A DNA stretch of 7,345 nucleotides from an uncultured Clostridia bacterium (GTDB taxonomy: Bacteria > Bacillota_I > Bacilli_A > RFN20 > CAG-288), in contig OMRU01000101.1 of assembly GCA_900313465.1 (NCBI GenBank), forward strand, positions 1 through 7,345, read 5' to 3'. This document shows positions 1-5,493 of the stretch, piece after piece. Each line of letters opens with the position of its first letter. Positions within the stretch are counted from its first letter, which is position 1. A program made the translations under genes and the position numbers. The notes beneath the pieces were generated by a model that saw only the letters and a program-made list of their open reading frames with translations, did not search any database and was not told where the DNA came from.

Positions 1-40
1 GGATACATTTGACGATCTGGATGAACTTTATCAGGAATAA
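1..40 (+). CDS. C-terminal end of an unidentified gene (partial)
   Basis: Reading from base 2, twelve sense codons give DTFDDLDELYQE followed by TAA at 38-40. The short acidic tail looks like a normal protein C-terminus, and its codons resemble those of the pyr genes. The gene starts outside the window, so its product cannot be named. Its stop lies one base from the stop of the minus-strand peptidase gene (42-44), making a tight convergent pair. Twelve open codons can occur by chance, so the call rests mainly on composition and on the packing of the two stops. Confidence 0.4.
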   Translation, partial: DTFDDLDELYQE

Positions 41-41
41 T

Positions 42-1715
42 CTATTTGCTAAGGAAGATATCGTGCTCGTATAAGGAAGAAAGATTAAGCGAGATATCTG
101 GTGCGATACCTTTTTCCAGGTTCTGGAAAGAGGAATTACACATCACCTCATTAGAAGAGATGCGGTATTGGCTACCTAAAGGAGAAAGCATATATCTTAT
201 AGAAGAGGCACCACCGGCACTGTTTTGACCAACAATGGTGGCTTTAGCACTTTCTTTCATCAAGGAAATGAAGCTGTTACCACAGCTAAAGGAAATACCA
301 GAAGAAAGAACATAGATGTTCTTATCTAGGATAGGTTCATCCATCTTGCCATCGAAATTGGCATCGCTGTGAAGTGAGAAATGATAAGTTGCCTCATTTG
401 ACGAGTTCATGGAATAGAAATTGGTGCTCGAAGCAAATAAACCAACGGCATAGACCATGGCGGCAATTTCACCACCGGTGTTAAGAGAAACATCAAAGAC
501 GATGTTATCAATGTTCTTGTTATTCTTGATTTGATGATAGGCATAGCTCATAAGAGAGATGGTATCTTTAGTATAGTTAGTCTCATCGATCACATAATCT
601 TCATCATAATAATCTTTTCTCGCCCCGACAAAGTCATTAAAGGTGATATAGGCGGTGTTATTTTTGATCTCGAAAGCTTTCTTTTCTTTTTCTCTTAAGG
701 AAGATAAAGAAGAATATAAATCTCGATATTCATTAAAGACAGGACTTAATCTCTGTTTTTCATTTAAGAAGGCTTCTGTCTTCATTCTTAAATGATAGAA
801 ACCTTGATAAGAAGAGACCATATAAGGAGAAGGAGAAAGATAACTAGAATGTAGTTCATTAATATCCTGATAGATATAGGTGGCTAAGTTATCTTCTGCT
901 TCAGCAATATTATTTGCTTTCTTTAAGCTATCAGCTGGTTTATTTTGACCATAAGCCAAAGAGATGGCAAGACGAGTTTCATTTTCACTATAGGCTAGAC
1001 GAGAAAGTGAGATATCATGAAATTCATTACGATAATATTTCCAGAATTCACTAGAATAAGAATTACCCATCTCGTTATACCAGGAAGAATACTCCAGCTC
1101 AAAGATATTCTCTTTACCAACGACATAAACCTCGTCTAAAGGATAAAGAATGAAATCCAAATAGAAAGAGACAGGAAGATAGATCTCATTGTTCTTCTTA
1201 AAGGTATGGATATCATAATCCTTTAAGGAGATGGTGATACTTCTATCTTCATTCGAAGTACAGATATGAGAATAACAAGTATATCTCATATCCTCCTTAT
1301 CATCCTTGTGATTGGTATCATAAGTGGGATAGAAGATAGAGACATCATTCTTGAACGTTGCAAATTCCTCAAAATCAGAAAAAGTAAGACTCTCTAAAGT
1401 AGGATTGACCTCAAGATAGGTGTTATTATTTTTATTGGTCAAACGGTTGTTGAAGACTTCATAGGTAGGAAGTTTGTCATTGTCTTTTTGTAAGCTGGAA
1501 TAGAACTCCACAAAAGAGTGGAAAGACGTATAGGGTAAATCCTCACTAGAGGATAGATATTCCACACATAGAGATTCTGTTTCGATAAGTTTAGAAGAAT
1601 AGACTTTCATCTCATTAGGTCTAGTCTTCACTATGGTTACCTCACTGGTTAATGCTTGGCAACTTACAAGCAACATGAAAGAGGTAGAAACCAATAAACC
1701 TGCTTTTGATTTCAT
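42..1715 (-). CDS. S41-family peptidase-like lipoprotein
   Basis: This encodes a probable membrane-anchored extracellular serine protease or hydrolase of 557 residues; its substrate is unknown. The N-terminus (from MKSKAGLL) is a lipoprotein signal peptide: Lys2 and Lys4, a hydrophobic core, and a lipobox LVSC with Cys19 as the predicted lipidation site. Residues 20 to about 370 match nothing I recognise, and I see no clear PDZ domain. The C-terminal third has the S41 core: a strand NTAYITFNDF, the motif DVSLNTGGE (408-416, the usual D-L-R-x-N-x-GG region), SSGISFSCGN with the probable nucleophile Ser477, and VGQNSAGGA (495-503). The open frame extends upstream to a GTG at 1811, but ATG 1715 is preferred because it puts the signal peptide at the N-terminus. 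No Shine-Dalgarno lies at normal distance; the nearest, AAAAGGAA, is about 27 bases upstream. The gene is divergent from the pyr operon and convergent with the gene at the left edge. The S41 assignment is fairly secure, but catalytic activity is inferred. Confidence 0.8.
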   Translation of the reverse strand: MKSKAGLLVSTSFMLLVSCQALTSEVTIVKTRPNEMKVYSSKLIETESLCVEYLSSSEDLPYTSFHSFVEFYSSLQKDNDKLPTYEVFNNRLTNKNNNTYLEVNPTLESLTFSDFEEFATFKNDVSIFYPTYDTNHKDDKEDMRYTCYSHICTSNEDRSITISLKDYDIHTFKKNNEIYLPVSFYLDFILYPLDEVYVVGKENIFELEYSSWYNEMGNSYSSEFWKYYRNEFHDISLSRLAYSENETRLAISLAYGQNKPADSLKKANNIAEAEDNLATYIYQDINELHSSYLSPSPYMVSSYQGFYHLRMKTEAFLNEKQRLSPVFNEYRDLYSSLSSLREKEKKAFEIKNNTAYITFNDFVGARKDYYDEDYVIDETNYTKDTISLMSYAYHQIKNNKNIDNIVFDVSLNTGGEIAAMVYAVGLFASSTNFYSMNSSNEATYHFSLHSDANFDGKMDEPILDKNIYVLSSGISFSCGNSFISLMKESAKATIVGQNSAGGASSIRYMLSPLGSQYRISSNEVMCNSSFQNLEKGIAPDISLNLSSLYEHDIFLSK

Positions 1716-2141
1716 ATAAACGATAGGGTCTGGAAAGTCTGATTCCTTTTGCTCTCTCCAGGTTGTATATATTTTAGTTAATATACAAATGAAAAGAAAC
1801 TTATTTTTCACTTGTATAAATACTCAAACGATTTCGTGAGTTTCCATGTTTTGATTACGAAAACGAGTGCGAAAGAAGAAAACATGAAAAACACGAAAAA
1901 GTAAGCGGTTTTCATTGATTTTTTTAAAAAATTAAAAAAATCTTTATATTTTTGCTTGTTTGTAAAGAACGAAACATACTGACAAATCACTTTTCAATGT
2001 TTCTTTAAGAAAACAAAGAAGAATATTGATGAAAATATCAAAAATGGATAATGTCATCAAACTTTGGCTTACACTTGTAACAGAATTTCAGTAATAAAAA
2101 GCGAAGAGATGTAACTCTTTAAGTAAAGAGGAGTTTGTCTG

Positions 2142-2186
2142 ATGGTTTTAAAGAAGAAAAAGGAAAGAGAAGAAGGAGAAGAATAA
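2142..2186 (+). CDS. Candidate 14-codon leader ORF, highly charged
   Basis: ATG at 2142 opens a frame reading MVLKKKKEREEGEE and ending at TAA 2184-2186. AGAGGAG at 2127-2133 gives a Shine-Dalgarno eight bases before the start. The ribosome binding site itself forms the right arm of the small hairpin at 2115-2130, so folding could mask it. The ORF lies some 255 bases upstream of pyrB and probably upstream of the candidate pyr promoter, so a role in pyr control is not supported. The sequence is simply a purine run read in one frame and could easily be chance. Confidence 0.12.
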   Translation: MVLKKKKEREEGEE

Positions 2187-2306
2187 TCTAGTTTTCGAGT
2201 AAGCAAAATTAATGGTCAACTGAACAAGAATATAGGAGAGAAAAACCTCCAATTTATAAAGAAAACCCTTACATAGAAACAACTTGAAACATAAACAAAA
2301 ATTTAC

Positions 2307-2337
2307 TTGAATTTATACCTCCTTTATAGGATATTAT
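2307..2337 (+). promoter_or_regulatory. Candidate sigma-70-type promoter for the pyr operon
   Basis: TTGAAT at 2307-2312 (4 of 6 to the -35 consensus) and TATTAT at 2332-2337 (5 of 6 to the -10 consensus) are separated by 19 bases, slightly long. An overlapping alternative is TTTACT 2302-2307 with TATAGG 2325-2330 at 17 bases. Either would start transcription close to or inside the 18-bp palindrome and give a leader of about 100 bases before pyrB. In such AT-rich DNA these matches are weak evidence. Confidence 0.25.
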
Positions 2338-2344
2338 TTAACAG

Positions 2345-2362
2345 GCTTATTTATAAATAAGC
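2345..2362. repeat. Perfect 18-bp palindrome upstream of pyrB
   Basis: GCTTATTTATAAATAAGC is its own exact reverse complement, with 9-base half-sites and no spacer. It lies 80-100 bases before the pyrB start and just after the candidate -10 box, overlapping the expected transcription start. That position suits an operator for a dimeric repressor. With no loop bases and mostly A-T pairs it is a poor transcription terminator. The palindrome is seen directly; the operator role is inference. Confidence 0.6.
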
Positions 2363-2431
2363 GCAAATAGTCGAGTCGAGAAGAGCTGTTGTCACTTTCG
2401 TTTTCTTAATCCTAGTTGTTAAAACTTTCAT

Positions 2432-2438
2432 GGGAGGA
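2432..2438 (+). promoter_or_regulatory. pyrB ribosome binding site
   Basis: GGGAGGA is a strong Shine-Dalgarno that decides the pyrB start. It overlaps the first in-frame ATG (2430), which rules that ATG out. From the GGGAGG core the ATG at 2442 is four bases away and the ATG at 2445 seven, so 2445 is the better spaced start. Confidence 0.75.
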
Positions 2439-2444
2439 CTTATG

Positions 2445-3320
2445 ATGAGAGGCTTATTCAATTTAAAAAGACTTACGACTGAACAGATCGTTGATATTAT
2501 CGATTACGCGGAAGCGTTAAAAAATAATGGGTTGCCTGTTTCTTATCCCGATAAGAAATTTGCAACCCTTTTTTTTGAAAATTCCACGCGTACCCAGAAT
2601 TCCTTCGTCATGGCTATGATGAAACTGGGAATTCAAGTCGATCAGATTGATGTTCAGCATTCGAGTGTCACCAAAGGTGAAACACTATATGATACGGTAC
2701 GTACACTTGAATATATCGGTTTTGATGGCGTGGTTATCCGCCATAGCCAAAACGAATACTACAAAGAATTAGAAGGCATCAATATGCCTATCTTTAACGC
2801 CGGTGATGGCTCAGGAAGTCATCCTACCCAATCCCTTCTTGATTTGATGACCATCAAGGAAGAATTCCATTCCTTTAAAGGACTTAAGTGCTGCATTGTT
2901 GGCGATATCATCCATTCTCGTGTGGCGCACACCAATGCCGAAATCATGAAGCGTTTAGGTATGGAAGTCTATATCGCGGGTCCTGAATCTTTCTTAGATG
3001 ATACGGCTGAAGTCATCTCTCTTGATGAAGCCATCAAGACTTGTGATGTCATCATGCTTCTTCGCGTTCAGTTTGAAAGAAACGCTCATCTTGATATGAC
3101 TAAAGAAGAATATCATCAAAAATTTGGTCTTTATAAAGAAAGAGTCGATAAGATGAAAAAGACAGCAATCATCATGCATCCCGCTCCGGTCAACAGAGGA
3201 ATTGAGATAGCTGATGATATTGTCGAATGCTCAAGAAGTCGTATCTTCCCTCAGATGACAAATGGCGTCTATGTCAGAATGAGTGTCATCTCTCGTGTCC
3301 TGGAGGGAAAATTGCAATGA
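2445..3320 (+). CDS. pyrB: Aspartate carbamoyltransferase catalytic subunit
   Basis: This enzyme transfers the carbamoyl group from carbamoyl phosphate to L-aspartate, the committed step of pyrimidine synthesis, and acts as a cytoplasmic trimer. Its 291 residues are slightly fewer than the usual 300-310. The family motifs are present: STRT (47-50, phosphate binding), TKGET, HPTQSLLD (from His126), MLLRVQ (204-209) and HPAPVNRG (245-252), followed by a typical C-terminus, VYVRMSVISRVLEG. The residues after STRT are QN, where R or K is common; this is a minor variation. No regulatory-chain (pyrI) gene is seen next to it, which fits the Bacillus-type unregulated enzyme. The start could also be ATG 2442, one codon earlier. 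It is the first gene of the operon, and its TGA stop overlaps the pyrC ATG (ATGA), which suggests translational coupling. The frame looks intact. Confidence 0.96.
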   Translation: MRGLFNLKRLTTEQIVDIIDYAEALKNNGLPVSYPDKKFATLFFENSTRTQNSFVMAMMKLGIQVDQIDVQHSSVTKGETLYDTVRTLEYIGFDGVVIRHSQNEYYKELEGINMPIFNAGDGSGSHPTQSLLDLMTIKEEFHSFKGLKCCIVGDIIHSRVAHTNAEIMKRLGMEVYIAGPESFLDDTAEVISLDEAIKTCDVIMLLRVQFERNAHLDMTKEEYHQKFGLYKERVDKMKKTAIIMHPAPVNRGIEIADDIVECSRSRIFPQMTNGVYVRMSVISRVLEGKLQ

Positions 3321-4312
3321 TTCTTTTAAAGAATGGACGTATCAATCAGGATAACAAACTCATCAAAAAAGATATTCTGATTGACGAAGGTAAGATTGTT
3401 AAAATTGCCGATGAAATCAAAGGCGAAGGCATTGACTTGAAAGGTGGTTATATCGTTCCAGGATTAACCGACATCCATGTCCATTTCCGTTCACCTGGAT
3501 TTGAAGCAAAAGAGACGATTCTTACTGGAAGTAAGGCAGCAGCCAAAGGTGGTTTTACCACCGTTTTGACGATGCCTAACCTCAATCCGGTTCCCGATTG
3601 TCTTGAACACTTAGCTGTGGAAGAAGAACTCATCAAGAAAGAAGCCGTCATCGAAGTTCTTCCTTATGCTAGTGTCACTGTTGGAGAAAAATCGACCAAG
3701 GTATCTGATATTGATCATCTAAGAAGTCATACCAGATTCTATTCTGATGATGGTGTAGGTTTTTCTAACTATGATGTCCTAGATGAAGCTTTAGCAAACA
3801 TTGCCAAATACGATTTATTCATCGCTTCTCATGCCGAAGATAAAATCTTACGCTATGCTCCAGCAGGAGAATATGAAGCAGTCAGAAGAGAAATTGAGCA
3901 TGCAAGAATGAATCATGTTGCATATCATTTCTGCCACATGTCTACAAAAGAATCCTTTGATGCGATCAGAGCTGCTCAAAAAGAAGGATTACAGATCACT
4001 TGTGAAGTAACTCCTCATCATCTCTTCTTAAATGAAAAAGATATCAAGAATCCTAACTTCAAGATGAATCCACCCTTAAGAAGTAAAGAAAATCAACAAG
4101 AAACTCTAAAAGCCCTTCTTGATGGGACAGCCTGTTGTATTGCTACAGATCACGCTCCTCATACCCTCGAAGAGAAATCTCAAGAATATGATAAATGCCC
4201 TAATGGCATTATCGGCCTTGAAACAAGTGCTCCTCTTGTCTATACCAATTTAGTTAAAACGGGTATAGCAACGCTATCTCAGTTTGAAGGAAGAAATCCT
4301 TTCCAAGGGTAA
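3317..4312 (+). CDS. pyrC: Dihydroorotase, C-terminally truncated by frame disruption
   Basis: This is a type I dihydroorotase, a zinc amidohydrolase that interconverts carbamoyl aspartate and dihydroorotate. The start is ATG 3317, overlapping the pyrB stop, with GGAGGG at 3302-3307 nine bases upstream; frames extending further upstream only run into pyrB. All expected metal ligands are visible: HVH (His54, His56), the Asp of DDG (144-146), His172 (SHAED), His207 (CHMST) and Asp278 (ATDHAPH). The substrate loop NGIIGLET is also kept. Two things are wrong. First, about 17 residues are missing in frame between His172 and His207, near RYAPAGEYEAV (179-189), where the family has a conserved G-x-GIP segment. 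Second, after GIATLSQ the frame enters FEGRNPFQG and stops, so the protein is 331 residues instead of about 420-430. The true tail continues in another frame to 4394. Either the enzyme is inactive and replaced elsewhere, or the sequence carries assembly deletions. Confidence 0.85.
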   Translation: MILLKNGRINQDNKLIKKDILIDEGKIVKIADEIKGEGIDLKGGYIVPGLTDIHVHFRSPGFEAKETILTGSKAAAKGGFTTVLTMPNLNPVPDCLEHLAVEEELIKKEAVIEVLPYASVTVGEKSTKVSDIDHLRSHTRFYSDDGVGFSNYDVLDEALANIAKYDLFIASHAEDKILRYAPAGEYEAVRREIEHARMNHVAYHFCHMSTKESFDAIRAAQKEGLQITCEVTPHHLFLNEKDIKNPNFKMNPPLRSKENQQETLKALLDGTACCIATDHAPHTLEEKSQEYDKCPNGIIGLETSAPLVYTNLVKTGIATLSQFEGRNPFQG

Positions 4313-4394
4313 GAATTCCCCATTCATCAACTCTTCTTTATATGGCTTTAACATGTTGACCATCTATTTAGGAAACATCGTCTATCAAAAATAA
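4269..4394 (+). pseudogene. pyrC: Out-of-frame C-terminal remnant of dihydroorotase
   Basis: Relative to the upstream pyrC frame, a second frame opens after a TAG at 4266-4268 and reads through ILSKGKNSPFIN (4296-4331), then LYGFNMLTIYLGNIVYQK and TAA at 4392-4394. This is the conserved dihydroorotase C-terminus (family pattern F-x-SKGKN-x-PF followed by a hydrophobic strand and G-x-V-x-Y). It ends just before the carA ribosome binding site, exactly where pyrC should end in a packed operon. The segment normally joining the two parts (PA-x-x-FGL, then G-x-L-x-x-G-x-x-AD-x-x-x-x-D) appears in no frame here. The cause is therefore a deletion of roughly 120 bases, not a multiple of three, rather than a simple one-base shift. 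Confidence 0.8.
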
Positions 4395-4406
4395 AAGGTA
4401 AAAATC

Positions 4407-5492
4407 ATGAAACGTAAACTTATATTGGAAAATGGTCGTGTCTTTCATGGAGAAGGCTTTGGCTCTCCCGATAAAAGAATTGCCGAAATCGTCTTTAACA
4501 CCTCTATGGTCGGTTATCAGGAAATCTTATCTGATCCTTCCTATTGCGATCAGATTGTCGTGATGACCTATCCTCTGATTGGTAATTATGGTCTTGCCGA
4601 TGAAGATTATGAATCCAAGTCCGTCTTTATGACCGGCTTTGTCGTTCATGAATATAATGATTTACCCTCTAACTTCCGTTACACCAAGACACTTGGTGAA
4701 GTCATGGAAGAATATCATGCCGCTGGTATTGCCAATGTCGATACAAGAGAAATCGTTCGTATCATCCGCGACTATGGCTCCATGAAGGCCATGATTGTTG
4801 ATGAAGAGGAAGATGAAGAAGCCTGTCTAGAAGAACTTAAAAACTACTCCTATCCTCATGATCAGGTTTCCAAAGTCTCTTCTAAGAAGGTCTGGTATTC
4901 TCGTACACCTGATCCAAAATATACCGTGGTTGCGATCGATTGCGGATGTAAACTGAATATCATTCGTAAACTCAACCAGTTTAAATGTAACGTTGTCGTT
5001 GTTCCCTTTAACACCAGTGTAGAAGATATCCTGAAATATAAACCAGATGGATTATTCTTATCTAATGGCCCAGGTGACCCTGAAGATGTCACTCCGGTGA
5101 TTGAAACGGTAAGAGCCTTAAAGGGTAAACTTCCAATTCTTGGTATCTGTCTTGGTCATCAGATCATCTCTCTAGCTTATGGTGCGAAGACTTACAAGAT
5201 GAAGTTTGGTCATCGCGGGGCAAATCACCCAGTCAAAGACTTATCGACAGGCAAGATTGAAATCACTTCTCAGAACCATTCCTTTGCTGTGGATAGAAAC
5301 TCGCTTCCTGGAACTGGTCTGGAATTAACCCATGTCAACATCATCGATAATGAACCAGAAGGCGTCTATGACAAAGTCAACAAAGTCATCGGCGTTCAGT
5401 ACCATCCAGAAAGTGCTGCCGGTCCAGAAGATTCGACTTATATCTTCTCTCGTTTCATCGAGAATATGAGATTACATAAGGAGGGTAAATAA
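4407..5492 (+). CDS. carA: Carbamoyl phosphate synthetase small (glutaminase) subunit
   Basis: This subunit hydrolyses glutamine and channels ammonia to the large subunit CarB for carbamoyl phosphate synthesis. The 361 residues are normal for the family (Bacillus PyrAA is about the same). The N-terminal CPSase domain is recognisable from [20 protein letters not shown] through [20 protein letters not shown]. The C-terminal class I amidotransferase domain has [17 protein letters not shown] with the nucleophile Cys248, [18 protein letters not shown], and YHPE with His333 and Glu335 completing the triad. ATG 4407 is preceded by AAAAGG at 4393-4398, eight bases away and overlapping the stop codon of the shifted pyrC tail. 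The next gene, carB, starts one base after its TAA, so the two subunits are almost certainly co-translated from one mRNA. The gene looks intact. Some annotators would call it pyrAA. Confidence 0.97.
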   Translation: MKRKLILENGRVFHGEGFGSPDKRIAEIVFNTSMVGYQEILSDPSYCDQIVVMTYPLIGNYGLADEDYESKSVFMTGFVVHEYNDLPSNFRYTKTLGEVMEEYHAAGIANVDTREIVRIIRDYGSMKAMIVDEEEDEEACLEELKNYSYPHDQVSKVSSKKVWYSRTPDPKYTVVAIDCGCKLNIIRKLNQFKCNVVVVPFNTSVEDILKYKPDGLFLSNGPGDPEDVTPVIETVRALKGKLPILGICLGHQIISLAYGAKTYKMKFGHRGANHPVKDLSTGKIEITSQNHSFAVDRNSLPGTGLELTHVNIIDNEPEGVYDKVNKVIGVQYHPESAAGPEDSTYIFSRFIENMRLHKEGK

Positions 5493-5493
5493 G

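Larger units (their letters stand above)
1716..2444. other. AT-rich divergent intergenic region
   Basis: About 730 bases separate the divergent peptidase and pyrB starts, and no convincing gene is present. Contents, from left: an AT-only inverted repeat (1917-1925 with 1934-1942, 9-bp arms); an 8-bp inverted repeat CATGTTTT/AAAACATG (1845-1852, 1879-1886); a 21-codon ORF at 2029-2094; a small hairpin CTCTTT-AAGT-AAAGAG (2115-2130); a 14-codon ORF with a good ribosome binding site (2142-2186) that lies in a 34-base all-purine run (2150-2183); a near-repeat ACCTCC(AA)TTTATA at 2245 and 2317; a weak promoter candidate; and the 18-bp palindrome before pyrB. Minus-strand frames at 1808-1990 can be read as a small hydrophobic peptide, but it lacks a ribosome binding site. 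Both divergent promoters must lie here unless transcription reads through. Confidence 0.7.

Noticed and set aside
1845..1886. CATGTTTT/AAAACATG inverted repeat
   Set aside because: Eight-base arms separated by 26 bases in AT-rich DNA are likely by chance, and nothing nearby supports an operator.
1917..1942. Inverted repeat of T and A runs with 9-bp arms
   Set aside because: The stem is almost entirely A-T with no GC core, so it is not a credible intrinsic terminator; such repeats are expected in homopolymeric AT DNA.
1808..1990. Minus-strand 60-codon ORF just upstream of the peptidase gene, with an internal small hydrophobic peptide starting MKTAYFFVFF
   Set aside because: It starts at GTG, has no ribosome binding site at either start, and lies in extremely AT-rich sequence with low-complexity Phe/Lys content. 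It is probably chance.
2029..2094. 21-codon plus-strand ORF beginning MKISKMDNVIK
   Set aside because: There is only a weak purine stretch upstream, the ORF is very short, and it has no recognisable motif or link to a neighbour.
2245..2328. Near-direct repeat ACCTCC(AA)TTTATA at 2245-2258 and 2317-2328
   Set aside because: Only two imperfect copies in AT-rich sequence; the second overlaps the promoter candidate, but no further copies support a binding-site array.
2374..2387. AGTCGAGAAGAGCT in the pyr leader resembling the PyrR-binding consensus (ARUCCNGNGAGGYU)
   Set aside because: The central CC and GAGG bases that define the site do not match, and no antiterminator/terminator pair follows.
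3227..3316. Upstream extension of the pyrC frame to an ATG at 3227
   Set aside because: It lies entirely inside pyrB, the translated extension is unlike any dihydroorotase N-terminus, and ATG 3317 has a proper ribosome binding site and aligns with the family start.
4277..4312. Programmed ribosomal frameshift joining the two pyrC frames
   Set aside because: There is no slippery heptamer with a downstream structure, and a shift would not restore the roughly 40 missing conserved residues.
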